Below are positions 18,921-28,284 of a stretch of 37,436 nt of DNA, piece by piece. The DNA comes from Crenothrix polyspora (GTDB taxonomy: Bacteria; Pseudomonadota; Gammaproteobacteria; Methylococcales; Methylomonadaceae), in the NCBI GenBank assembly GCA_945903675.1, contig CAMDOP010000002.1:1-37436 (forward strand), given 5' to 3'. The notes under the pieces are model-generated. The model did not search any database, had not been told where the DNA came from, and was given only the letters and a program-made list of their open reading frames with translations. Made by a program: the position numbers and the translations under genes. The number at the start of each line of letters is the position of its first letter. Position 1 is the stretch's first letter.

Positions 18921-19603
18921 TTAAACGGTTGCGCCAAAGGTGGGGATTTAAATAGAGTGTAAAGCACAAGTAATACAGTAAATGAAAATAACAACAGACA
19001 ACCCGCTAGCCAGTGTGCATCGTTATATTCCAAGGCTTCGACATGATTGTAGATTTGCACTGACACTACTCGAGTCTTATTGGGTATATTGCCACCTATC
19101 ATCAATACGACGCCAAACTCACCAACCGTATGGGTAAAACCTAAAATAGCCGCCGTTATAAAGCCCGGTTTTGCCAATGGCAGCACCACACTAAAAAAAC
19201 TATCTAGCGGACTAGCGCGTAAAGTGGCTGCGGCTTCCAGAGACTGCTTACCAATCATGGCAAAAGCGGCTTGCAATGGTTGAACAACAAATGGCATGGA
19301 ATACAGCACCGAACCGACTACTAAGCCGTAAAAGGTGAAGGGTAAGGTACCCAAACCTAGCCAGTTAGTGACTTGGCCAATGACGCCAGACGGCCCCATC
19401 AATACCAATAAATAAAAGCCCAATACCGTAGGTGGCAAGACCAAGGGCAGAGCAACAATGGCATTAATAGGTCCCTTCCAAACTGAGTGAGTTCTGCTCA
19501 GCCACCAAGCCAAGGGAGTACCCACTAACAGCATAATAGTCGTAGCAATACCAGCCACTTTAAAAGTGAGCAATAAGGTATCTAGATCGGCAGAGCTTAG
19601 CAT
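18917..19603 (-). CDS. modB: Molybdate ABC transporter permease
   Basis: Permease TM pattern with LPLVLPPTVLGFYLL and HTVGEFGVVLMIGGNIP. Confidence 0.93.
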   Translation of the reverse strand: MLSSADLDTLLLTFKVAGIATTIMLLVGTPLAWWLSRTHSVWKGPINAIVALPLVLPPTVLGFYLLVLMGPSGVIGQVTNWLGLGTLPFTFYGLVVGSVLYSMPFVVQPLQAAFAMIGKQSLEAAATLRASPLDSFFSVVLPLAKPGFITAAILGFTHTVGEFGVVLMIGGNIPNKTRVVSVQIYNHVEALEYNDAHWLAGCLLLFSFTVLLVLYTLFKSPPLAQPFK

Positions 19604-19617
19604 CAGCGGATAATCTA

Positions 19618-20433
19618 TTATTGAGCTAAATCATAGCCATATTTTTGGATGAGTTCCAAAGCTGTAGCGGATTTTAAATAAGCCAACAAAGCTATTGCTG
19701 CTGGGTTTTCAATGCCCTTGTTTAACAATACAGCCGCTTGTTTGATAGGCGCATGTAGCTCTGCAGGTATGATCCATGCAGAACCGCTCGTTATTTTTCC
19801 GTTGTCAAAAACTTGCGATAAGGCAACAAAACCTAGTTCGGCGTTGCCGCTACTTATAAACTGATAGGCTTGCGCTATACTTTCACCTTGTATTATTAAA
19901 GGTTGTAGTTTGTCTTGCAATTTCAGAGTATTTAAAACGTCTATCGCTGCAACACCATAAGGCGCAAGCTTAGGGTCTGCCAATGCTAAATGCTTAAATC
20001 CACCTGAGTTTAGAATTTTTCCTTGATTATCTACGTAACCGGGCGTTGCTGACCATAAGGCTAATTTGCCTAGCGCATAGATAAACTGGCTGCCGGATAC
20101 AGCAAAGCCATCTTGTATCAATTTTTCAGGGCTTTTTTCATCGGCTGCCAACAATATCTCAAATGGAGCACCATTTTCCATTTGTGAAACAAATTTGCCG
20201 GTAGAGCCGAATGATAAATTAGCGCTGTGACCCGTCGCTTTTTCAAACACAGCGACTATTTCGGACATCGGCTTACTAAAATTTGCCGCTACGGCAACTA
20301 AGGTTGTTGCAGAAAAACTGCTTTGGCTAACCGATAATAAAAAAAGTAGACAAAAATGTGATGATATCTGTTTAAACAAGTGAATTTCCTTTTTAAAGCC
20401 TTCAAAGATGACTAGGCATTTACCTAAGATCAT
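19618..20433 (-). CDS. modA: Molybdate ABC transporter periplasmic binding protein
   Basis: TTLVAVAANFSKPMSEIVAVFEKATGHSANLSFGSTGKF, signal-peptide-like N-terminus, followed by modBC. The true start may lie downstream of 20433. Confidence 0.92.
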   Translation of the reverse strand: MILGKCLVIFEGFKKEIHLFKQISSHFCLLFLLSVSQSSFSATTLVAVAANFSKPMSEIVAVFEKATGHSANLSFGSTGKFVSQMENGAPFEILLAADEKSPEKLIQDGFAVSGSQFIYALGKLALWSATPGYVDNQGKILNSGGFKHLALADPKLAPYGVAAIDVLNTLKLQDKLQPLIIQGESIAQAYQFISSGNAELGFVALSQVFDNGKITSGSAWIIPAELHAPIKQAAVLLNKGIENPAAIALLAYLKSATALELIQKYGYDLAQ

Positions 20434-20548
20434 ACCTTATTCGGTAAACTCTCTGATATAAGTATAGTTTAATAAGATTTTTAAGGCATTGTTAGAATTG
20501 CTATCACAAATAACAAACAATGAGTTGAAATAGGGACTTCGCGATATT

Positions 20549-21706
20549 TTGAAAGTAGAAAAGCCTATAAGTGATCTTGAGATCGCGAATGAGAGTAAAG
20601 CCGAATATGTTCTTGTCGTAGCCAGTTCTGGTCGCTTGCTTGCACAGACTGCAAGAGTTGCTGGTTTTAAACCCTTAGTGATTGATTTGTTTGCAGATCA
20701 AGATACCCAGTATTATGCGGATGATTTTAAGCAAATAATATCCTTAGCGAAACAGCATCTAAAGCCGGCCGTTGATGATTTTATTAAAAGCTATCAAGTA
20801 GATAAGGTTGTTTATGGTAGTGGATTTGAACGTCATTCTGAAAGTCTGTTTTATTTAAATAGTTGTCTATCTCTGTTAGGGAATACGCCTGAGGTTTTTA
20901 TAGACTTGCATGATAAACCTGCATTTTTTGCAACGCTTAAACACTTAGCTATTCCATATCCACCGGTACATTTTAATAAACCTGATGAGTTTGAAGGCTG
21001 GTTGATTAAACCCATGCGAGGGCAGGGCGGTGAGGGTATAAAACATTATCTAGGCGAGGAAGTTGCTGAAGATACTTATTTGCAACGCTATCAAACAGGC
21101 AAGCAATATTCGGTGTTGTTTTTTGCCGATGGTTTGCAAGTACAGGTGGTCGGTTTTAATAGCCAATGGACTACACGCTTAGGTGACAGTCGTGAATTTA
21201 TGTTTTCAGGGATTATTAATGCTTGTGACTTGAAAGCCGAGCAGCAGTCGCAGGTCGTTAACTGGTTAAAAAAACTGGTTCCCTTGTTTGAGCTCAAAGG
21301 CTTAAATTCATTAGATTTTATACATGATGGCGATTGTAGTTGGCTATTAGAAATTAATCCACGACCACCAGCGAGTATGCATTTGTATGAAGCGGATCTT
21401 TTTAACCGCCATGTCAGAGCGTGCCTAGGTGAGTTAACTAATGTTCATTATAAAATTAACGGCTACACAGGCTATCAAGTGGTATATGCCCAGCACGATA
21501 TTATGATTCCTGATGGGTTTTTATGGCCCGATAACTGCTTAGATTTACCAGAAACTGGCGTTATATGTCGCACAGGACAGCCTATTTGCAGTATTATGTC
21601 ACACAAAATGCAGGCTCATCTGGTTATGAGCGAGCTGCAAACCCAACAAATTAACTTACAAAAAAGGTTCAGTTCATGGAATATAAAGCTAGCGTCAATA
21701 AATTGA
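20549..21706 (+). CDS. ATP-grasp family protein, H4MPT-linked C1 pathway (Orf5-like, predicted ATP-dependent carboligase)
   Basis: Begins at [60 protein letters not shown] (ATP-grasp); overlaps mch by 31 nt. Confidence 0.8.
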   Translation: MKVEKPISDLEIANESKAEYVLVVASSGRLLAQTARVAGFKPLVIDLFADQDTQYYADDFKQIISLAKQHLKPAVDDFIKSYQVDKVVYGSGFERHSESLFYLNSCLSLLGNTPEVFIDLHDKPAFFATLKHLAIPYPPVHFNKPDEFEGWLIKPMRGQGGEGIKHYLGEEVAEDTYLQRYQTGKQYSVLFFADGLQVQVVGFNSQWTTRLGDSREFMFSGIINACDLKAEQQSQVVNWLKKLVPLFELKGLNSLDFIHDGDCSWLLEINPRPPASMHLYEADLFNRHVRACLGELTNVHYKINGYTGYQVVYAQHDIMIPDGFLWPDNCLDLPETGVICRTGQPICSIMSHKMQAHLVMSELQTQQINLQKRFSSWNIKLASIN

Positions 21707-22659
21707 CCCAGCCACTCGTCAAGTATCTAATTGATAATGCCGATAAATTGCGTATAGAAGTAGATGTTTTAGAAAATGGTTGTACGATCATAGATGCCGG
21801 TATTAAGGTTCCTGGTGGTTTGGAAGCAGGACGCATTATGGCTGAAATTTGTATGGGCGGGTTGGGAACGGTTTCTCTCAATCATAGTGCTTATACCGAA
21901 AACTGGCCGTTATCGGTTAATGTCTATAGTAGCAATCCAGTATTAGCATGTTTAGGTAGTCAATATGCAGGTTGGAGTTTGTCGCATGAGAAATATTATG
22001 CCTTAGGTTCTGGCCCTGCACGGGCGATGGCTACCAAATTAAAAGACGGGCAGCAAGAGCCCGTTGAGGCTTTATATAAAGAGCTAGGCTACACGGATGC
22101 CTGTGATAGCACTGTCTTAGTCATAGAAAATGATGCGATTCCACCCTTGGCTATCATAGAAAAAGTGGCGGCAGCCTGTAATTTAGACCCTGCAAAATTG
22201 ACGATTATTATTGCACCAACCAGTAGCTTGGCCGGTGGCATACAAGTAGTTGCGCGAGTGCTAGAAGTCGCTTTGCATAAAGCGCATGCCTTACATTTTC
22301 CCTTAGAAAATATTATCGATGGTAGTGGTAGTGCTCCAGTCTGTCCGCCACATCCAAATTTTGTTAAGGCCATGGGTCGCACTAATGACGCTATTTTATT
22401 TGCAGGCCAAGTACATTTATTTGTTAAAGGCAGTGATGAAGCTGCAGAAAAATTAGCTAAAGAATTACCCAGCTCAACATCAAAAGATTACGGCAAGCCC
22501 TTTGCCGAAATCTTTAAACAATGTGACTATGATTTTTTTAAGATTGACGCCATGTTATTTAGCCCTGCGAGTGTTATCGTAACAGCCGTGGAATCCGGTA
22601 AAACTTTTCGAGCCGGAAAATTAGATAATGCATTGCTTGATCAATCATTTGGTGCCTAA
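21676..22659 (+). CDS. mch: Methenyltetrahydromethanopterin cyclohydrolase
   Basis: [70 protein letters not shown]: characteristic Mch. Confidence 0.96.
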   Translation: MEYKASVNKLTQPLVKYLIDNADKLRIEVDVLENGCTIIDAGIKVPGGLEAGRIMAEICMGGLGTVSLNHSAYTENWPLSVNVYSSNPVLACLGSQYAGWSLSHEKYYALGSGPARAMATKLKDGQQEPVEALYKELGYTDACDSTVLVIENDAIPPLAIIEKVAAACNLDPAKLTIIIAPTSSLAGGIQVVARVLEVALHKAHALHFPLENIIDGSGSAPVCPPHPNFVKAMGRTNDAILFAGQVHLFVKGSDEAAEKLAKELPSSTSKDYGKPFAEIFKQCDYDFFKIDAMLFSPASVIVTAVESGKTFRAGKLDNALLDQSFGA

Positions 22660-22671
22660 AAAAATAAAACA

Positions 22672-23022
22672 ATGCTTTATTACACCATCAAATTTAGTAT
22701 ATCTGCGCTCATCATTGTTCTGATTTCAGAAATTGCCAAGCGGCATAGTGGCTTTGCAGCTTTACTGGCGGCCTTGCCGTTGACTTCGTTGCTGGCCATG
22801 ATTTGGATGTATTTAGATGAGGTGGAGGTAACTCAGATAGCAGAATTTTCCAGTCAAATAGCTTGGTTGGTACTACCTTCGTTGTTGTTTTTTTTACTTT
22901 TTCCGGTATTGATTAAACAAGGCTTAGGGTTTTGGTTTAGTTTGGGACTTTCGGCGACAGCGACCATAACTGGTTATTTGTTATTGTTGCCGATGCTGCG
23001 ACGACTTGGAGTGCAGTTATAG
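22672..23022 (+). CDS. DUF3147-like small membrane protein in the mch cluster
   Basis: 116 aa, four TM-like segments, KRHSGFAALLAALPLTSLLAMIWMY; 12-nt gap after mch. Confidence 0.75.
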   Translation: MLYYTIKFSISALIIVLISEIAKRHSGFAALLAALPLTSLLAMIWMYLDEVEVTQIAEFSSQIAWLVLPSLLFFLLFPVLIKQGLGFWFSLGLSATATITGYLLLLPMLRRLGVQL

Positions 23023-23024
23023 AT

Positions 23025-23936
23025 ATGGGACGTATCGCTATTTTTACCGATGATCCGGGTTGGCATGGCAAACAATTACGCCTTGCCTTTGATAGTTTGG
23101 GCTATAACAGCGATTTTGTTTCCTTAACTCAGTGCAGTTTTGCAATTGAGCAAGGTCGTCATCCTCTAGTGATTCCTGGGTTTGAACAAGCATTGCCCGA
23201 TGCCGCTTTTGTTCGTGGTGTGCCTGGTGGTTCTTTGGAGGAAGTGGTTATTTATCTGGACATCCTTCATGCTTTAAAGGTGATGGGTATTCCAGTTTAC
23301 AACGATGGTTATGCCATCGAACGTAGTGTTGATAAAGGCATGACTAGCTTCTTATTGCATAATGCTGGTTTGCCTACACCGTTGACTTGGGTATTACGTA
23401 ATCGAGACGATGCTTTAGCTATTGCTGAGGATGAATTAAAAAAAGGCCATTTACTGATTAGTAAACCTTTGTTTGGGTCGCAAGGTGAGGGCATACGACG
23501 ACTTGAGAAAATGACAGATTTATTCTGGTTGAAGGATAGCCATGGCATTTATTATCTACAGCGTTTTGTACATTGTTCAGGCATAGGTTTTTCTGATAAT
23601 CGAGTCTTTGTAGTTAATGGACAGGCTGTGGCCGCTATGCGAAGACGTGGTAAGTCTTGGTTAAATAATGTAGCTAGAGGTGCAAGCTGTGAGCGCATAG
23701 ATTTAAACGACGAGTTAGCAACTTTAGCGATTAAAGCCACGTCTGCATTAGCTATGGATTATGCTGGTGTCGATATTATTCAAGATAAGGATGGTAGCTA
23801 TACAGTGATTGAGGTCAATAGTATTCCCGCTTGGAAAGGTTTAGAAAGTGTTTGTAATATTTCTGTTGCCCAAATTTTAGCAGATGATTTAATTAATCGA
23901 TATTTGATATGTCATGATATTGCAACAACAGCTTAG
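23025..23936 (+). CDS. RimK-like ATP-grasp ligase, H4MPT-linked
   Basis: DKGMTSFLLHNAGLPTPLTWV, LLISKPLFGSQGEGIRRL, MDYAGVDIIQDKDGSYTVIEVNSIPAWKGLE. Confidence 0.85.
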   Translation: MGRIAIFTDDPGWHGKQLRLAFDSLGYNSDFVSLTQCSFAIEQGRHPLVIPGFEQALPDAAFVRGVPGGSLEEVVIYLDILHALKVMGIPVYNDGYAIERSVDKGMTSFLLHNAGLPTPLTWVLRNRDDALAIAEDELKKGHLLISKPLFGSQGEGIRRLEKMTDLFWLKDSHGIYYLQRFVHCSGIGFSDNRVFVVNGQAVAAMRRRGKSWLNNVARGASCERIDLNDELATLAIKATSALAMDYAGVDIIQDKDGSYTVIEVNSIPAWKGLESVCNISVAQILADDLINRYLICHDIATTA

Positions 23937-24792
23937 TAAACTCTATCAGCAAGCTTGTGAGATTGAGTTGCAGGCTTTTAAGCCGGGTAATGTCAGTGTT
24001 TATGCTGATGGCCATGATATGACAGTGGCTGACTTTAGAGACAGCGCAAAAGTCAGTGCCGATGCTCTTTGTAATAGTGACTATTCTTTGGGCGAGAAAA
24101 TCTATTACGCGGTTCAAGCAACAAAGATAGCGGTGGCTTGTAATACTAACTTAGGCATTATTTTACTGTGTGCGCCCTTGATTCAGGCTGTGAGTGTAAT
24201 TGAGCACGGCATTACACTTAGGCAAGCATTGCATCAGGTCTTAATTGCGACAACGATAGAAGATGCTGATTGGGTTTTTAAAGCAATAATGTTGGCATCA
24301 CCTGGTGGATTGGGACGAGCAGATAATCAGGATGTTGCAGAAAAGCCATCGATAACGTTAATTGAGGCTATGAGGCTGGCTAGTCATAAAGATCGTATTG
24401 CCCTGCAATACGTTAGCGATTACCAAGATATTTTTGATTTTGCAGTTCCGATACATTACAATGCGTCCTTAAAATCTACACACCCAGAGTGGGCTGCTCT
24501 TTCTGTTTATGCAGCCTTGTTAAGTCATTTTCCTGATAGCCATATTGAAAGAAAATACGGCAATCAATACTCTGAAATGGTGGCACAACGGATGTCTGAT
24601 GTATCAAACGAGTTATCAAAGGCTGATGTGCCAGAGCAGATACTCCCATTGCTTTATAGTGTGGATCAGGAATTTAAAGCTAAGGGCTTAAATCCTGGAA
24701 CGATGGCAGATATGACTGTTGCGACGGTCTTTACAGTATTTTTAGAAGAGGTTATTAACATAACGCTTCATAATAAAAATCTCCCGATTTAA
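23914..24792 (+). CDS. CitG/MdcB-like (triphosphoribosyl-dephospho-CoA synthase family) protein in C1 cluster
   Basis: ACEIELQAFKPGNVSVYADGHDMTVADFRDSA, NTNLGIILLCAPL, LASPGGLGRADNQDV; 23-nt overlap with the upstream ATP-grasp gene. Confidence 0.85.
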   Translation: MILQQQLSKLYQQACEIELQAFKPGNVSVYADGHDMTVADFRDSAKVSADALCNSDYSLGEKIYYAVQATKIAVACNTNLGIILLCAPLIQAVSVIEHGITLRQALHQVLIATTIEDADWVFKAIMLASPGGLGRADNQDVAEKPSITLIEAMRLASHKDRIALQYVSDYQDIFDFAVPIHYNASLKSTHPEWAALSVYAALLSHFPDSHIERKYGNQYSEMVAQRMSDVSNELSKADVPEQILPLLYSVDQEFKAKGLNPGTMADMTVATVFTVFLEEVINITLHNKNLPI

Positions 24793-24862
24793 TGATCGGT
24801 AGTGAATAAAAAATCGATATTAGTTCGAATTTTTCAATTTTTCTTCTTAAGGAATATTAAAC

Positions 24863-25381
24863 ATGGCAAAAATTAATAAAGTATGCATCGGTGAGTCTTT
24901 AGTTGGCGAAGGCAACGAAATTGCACATATCGATTTGATGGTAGGACCACGTGGTTCAGCTGCTGAATCTGCATTTGCAAACGCATTAACAAACAACAAA
25001 GATGGCTTTTCTACTTTGTTAGCTGTTGTTGCTCCTAACCTAATGGTTAAGCCTGCTACTATCTTATTCAACAAAGTAACAATCAAAGGTTCTAAACAAG
25101 CTGTTCAAATGTTTGGTCCTGCTCAACGCGCTGTTGCTATGGCTGTTGCTGATTGTGTTGAAGACGGCACTATCCCTGCTGATGAAGCTGATGATTTATT
25201 CATCTCTGTTGGTGTTTTCATTCACTGGCAAGCAGAAGATGATGCGTTGATTGAAAAATTCAACTATCAAGCAACTAAAGAAGCTCTGAAACGCGCTGTT
25301 GCTGGTTCACCAACTGCTGCTGAAGTTGTTGCTGCAAAATCAACTGCAAAACATCCGTTTGCTGTTAACAACGAAGGTTAA
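24863..25381 (+). CDS. fae: Formaldehyde-activating enzyme
   Basis: [54 protein letters not shown]...[42 protein letters not shown]; strong codon bias (GCT, GTT, CCT). Confidence 0.97.
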   Translation: MAKINKVCIGESLVGEGNEIAHIDLMVGPRGSAAESAFANALTNNKDGFSTLLAVVAPNLMVKPATILFNKVTIKGSKQAVQMFGPAQRAVAMAVADCVEDGTIPADEADDLFISVGVFIHWQAEDDALIEKFNYQATKEALKRAVAGSPTAAEVVAAKSTAKHPFAVNNEG

Positions 25382-25423
25382 TAAACTAGTAAGGTAATTA
25401 ATTTACCTTACTTAGGTTATTAG

Positions 25424-25452
25424 AAAAACCCCAGCTTGCTGGGGTTTTTTTT
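25424..25452 (+). terminator. Rho-independent terminator of fae
   Basis: AACCCCAGC/GCTGGGGTT hairpin followed by TTTTTTTT; preceded by AAGGTAA-TTAAT-TTACCTT at 25391-25409. Confidence 0.92.
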
Positions 25453-25490
25453 GCTCTAGTTTTTGGACGTTGTCTAGTTTACGCCTAAAT

Positions 25491-26354
25491 TTATTCAGGA
25501 TAGCGCGTGTATTTAAAACCTAAAGTATCTTCCCAATTTTTTAGTGTAGCTAAAGAAACTTCTTGTGCGGCTTGAATAACGCTAAGTCCTTCAGTTAAGA
25601 CATCATTAGGTTCCTCTGTTATGATTTTTGCAGGGATTAAGTCATTATCTGCCATATGAGAATTGATAACTAGCTGGTGACCTTGTTGAATATAGATAAA
25701 GTCGTTATTGATAAATACACTAAGCGCATCAATATCATCATTAACAGCATTAGCTGCTAGAGTAGGCAATAATTTCCTGGGTGTGATCCACAGAGATGAA
25801 AAGTGTTGATGCTTTAACCAGGCGTTAAAACAGTCGTTTATTTTTTGTGCAATGGCAAGTGGGGTGGCATAAGATGTATCTATGATTAAGTCATAGTTGC
25901 CATATTTTCTAAAGTTAATGTTATAGAGTTGATTGAAGCGTTGGGCTTCAATGGTTTGGCGTTTTAGATTGTTTTTAAGCGTGATCTCTAAGCTTTCGTT
26001 ATTTTCATCATCCCTAGAGGCATTAAATACACGTTTAGCGCCTACAACAGGATCCACAGCTAAAAATACTTTAAAGGCACTAGGAATAAAATGCCAAGCC
26101 AGCCTAGAATCCATAATCAAACGATCTTGGTTTTTCCCTGTTTCTATGACATAGGCATCAATTTCATCATCAATACTACGATCAGTTTGCGATATTTCGT
26201 TTAGTTCAAGCGTGGTTAATCCGCGTCGACTTGCTATAGCGCGTTGTATGGTGCCTGTGCCGATGATTTCAAAGCCTGTTAATTGTTTTAGTTCTGTCGC
26301 AACCGAAGATTTGCCACTGCCAATGTCACCTGACATCACAATAATATTTTTCAT
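25491..26354 (-). CDS. Cytidylate/adenylate-kinase-like P-loop protein with uncharacterised C-terminal region
   Basis: MKNIIVMSGDIGSGKSSVATELKQLTGFEIIGTGTIQRAIA resembles the NMP kinase P-loop; about 100 unassigned C-terminal residues. Confidence 0.7.
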   Translation of the reverse strand: MKNIIVMSGDIGSGKSSVATELKQLTGFEIIGTGTIQRAIASRRGLTTLELNEISQTDRSIDDEIDAYVIETGKNQDRLIMDSRLAWHFIPSAFKVFLAVDPVVGAKRVFNASRDDENNESLEITLKNNLKRQTIEAQRFNQLYNINFRKYGNYDLIIDTSYATPLAIAQKINDCFNAWLKHQHFSSLWITPRKLLPTLAANAVNDDIDALSVFINNDFIYIQQGHQLVINSHMADNDLIPAKIITEEPNDVLTEGLSVIQAAQEVSLATLKNWEDTLGFKYTRYPE

Positions 26355-26481
26355 AGAGAGTAACCTGTAAAACTTGTTAATGAGTAGTTATATGAGGGCT
26401 ATTTTAGCATTGCTAGTGCTAGCTGTTTTTGTAATACCTTATTCAGGGCTACAAACTTAATAATGGACACTTCGACAAAAT

Positions 26482-26508
26482 GTCGGGTTACGCTATCGCT
26501 AACCTGAC
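26482..26508. repeat. REP-like palindrome
   Basis: GTCGGGTTACGCTATCGCTAACCTGAC, imperfect palindrome; preceded by CGACA-AAA-TGTCG. Confidence 0.6.
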
Positions 26509-26534
26509 CTACAGCCTAATACGATGAGTGCTGT

Positions 26535-27377
26535 TTATTCAGCAACCAAAGTTTCTATGCGGTAACTGCCTGCACCGTCAATACCCAAGGTATTGCTGAG
26601 CCAAGGTAAGGTTTTTTGCATATCAGAAGCTAAAGTCCAAGGTGGATTGATGACTATCATACCGCTAGAGGTCATGCCATGTTCTGGGCTATCTTCCTTA
26701 ATGCCTAATTCAAATAATTGTATGTTTTTTATATCAGCCTTTTTGAGTGCTTTTTCTAGATGTTGATTGCGTGTGCGATCGATGACGGGATACCAGAGCG
26801 CGAAAATGCCTGTGGCGTAACGTTTATGCATTTGTATCAATCTTTTTATAATTAGATCATAGTCACTTTTTATTTCGTAGGAGGGGTCGATAAATACTAA
26901 GCCCCGATGTTCTTTAGGTGGCAACAAAGCAATCGCACTGCTTAAACCATCTGCATGAAAAGCATGAATACGCCTATCTTTATTAATCGCTGATTTTAAT
27001 AGTTCAATTTCAGTGCTATGTAGCTCATACAAAGATAAATGATCTTTACTGCGTAAATATTGTTGGGTAATTAATGGAGAGCCAGGATAACGCACTAATG
27101 TATCTGTGCTGTTGAATTTTTTAATGAGCTTAACATAAGTATTAAGGTCTTCAGGTAGGTCAGAACATTGCCATAGTTGAGTAATGCCGTTTTCAAATTC
27201 CTTATTTTTTAAAGCATAATCTCCATTGAGTACATAGTCGCCAGGGCCTGAATGAGTATCGATGCAACTAAATGCTTTATCTTTTTTACACAAGTGTTCA
27301 AGAATTTTGATTAAAACAAGGTGTTTTAAAACATCAGCGAAATTGCCGGCATGAAAAGAGTGTCGATAGCTGAGCAT
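26535..27377 (-). CDS. rlmJ: 23S rRNA (adenine(2030)-N(6))-methyltransferase
   Basis: MLSYRHSFHAGNFADVLKHLVL, DTHSGPGDY, YPGSPLI, GLVFIDPSYE, ALWYPV, SGMIVINPPW. Confidence 0.95.
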   Translation of the reverse strand: MLSYRHSFHAGNFADVLKHLVLIKILEHLCKKDKAFSCIDTHSGPGDYVLNGDYALKNKEFENGITQLWQCSDLPEDLNTYVKLIKKFNSTDTLVRYPGSPLITQQYLRSKDHLSLYELHSTEIELLKSAINKDRRIHAFHADGLSSAIALLPPKEHRGLVFIDPSYEIKSDYDLIIKRLIQMHKRYATGIFALWYPVIDRTRNQHLEKALKKADIKNIQLFELGIKEDSPEHGMTSSGMIVINPPWTLASDMQKTLPWLSNTLGIDGAGSYRIETLVAE

Positions 27378-27420
27378 TACAATAGACCTAGGTGCTTTGA
27401 AGTGGGTATAAAAGATAAAC

Positions 27421-27451
27421 CTATCAACTGCAATTGTATTGCAGTTGATAG
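27421..27451. terminator. Perfect 14-bp hairpin between the 27467 gene and rlmJ; possible terminator
   Basis: CTATCAACTGCAAT-TGT-ATTGCAGTTGATAG; minus-strand downstream sequence GTTTATCTTTT is only weakly T-rich. Confidence 0.55.
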
Positions 27452-27466
27452 TAGTTGCTTAGAGAG

Positions 27467-27889
27467 TTATTTCTTACCTATGAGTAATAACCAACCATCT
27501 TCAGCTTCACAATGAGGCGATTTTCCAGTCACTTTGATATTAATTCTAGCTGCGGTATCAACGAGTGAGGCAGGTAACTTGCCTTTTATTAAATAGAATG
27601 GATCTTTGAATTCAGCGCTTAATTCAACAGCTATGTTTTTAACAGTGGCCGACACAAACTCAGGCTTATCAATGTTGTAAGCATAAAAAGAAAAGATCGA
27701 TCCTGGTGCGACATTGGCTAAATGAGCGGGTGAGAATTTTGCTAATTGCGGCTTGCCACACGTGCTAGCAGAACCGCCACTACTTTTAGGTCCGCCACCA
27801 TGGCCGCTATGATGTTCAGAAGCAGTCACTACACCACTACTTAGTAAAGCAAGCATCATAATGCTGCCCAGTAATTTATTGATATTCAT
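27467..27889 (-). CDS. Secreted hypothetical protein with HHSGHGGG N-terminal segment
   Basis: Signal peptide MNINKLLGSIMMLALLSSGVVTASEHHSGHGGG, compact C-terminal domain with Cys residues. Confidence 0.65.
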   Translation of the reverse strand: MNINKLLGSIMMLALLSSGVVTASEHHSGHGGGPKSSGGSASTCGKPQLAKFSPAHLANVAPGSIFSFYAYNIDKPEFVSATVKNIAVELSAEFKDPFYLIKGKLPASLVDTAARINIKVTGKSPHCEAEDGWLLLIGKK

Positions 27890-28284
27890 TAAGTTATCCC
27901 CCTTTTATTCTGAAGCATGCTCGTTCAGATAACTTTACGTTCATCTATGTGGATAACGAGTTGCTGGTATTGTTTGGAAGTTTAGATTCATTATTGATCC
28001 AATCACATCGTATAGATTGTTTATTGGAGCTCAATTATAGTCATAACTCATCACTAGTCGTTATAAAAACATAAGCACATAAGTATTAATTAGCTAAAAG
28101 CGTTTGATAACAAGATTGCTGTGATGATCAATATTGCTCTTAAGTGCTTAGCACTTAGGTTGCAGGGTTGACGTGGCGCTATAAGTATCATAAGGTTACC
28201 TGCTTTTGTCAGAGCGCTCATTGACTATTAAAAATCCTATCCAAACCCTCTAGGCCTTCGCTGTTATGCTTGTAGGCACACTCA

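Noticed and set aside
20434-20548. ModE-binding site upstream of modA
   Set aside because: The 'gatataagtatag' segment has only loose resemblance to the ModE dyad; not enough to call.
25391-25409. AAGGTAA-TTAAT-TTACCTT hairpin after fae as a separate regulatory element
   Set aside because: Short and AT-rich, immediately before a strong terminator; probably just part of the 3' region.
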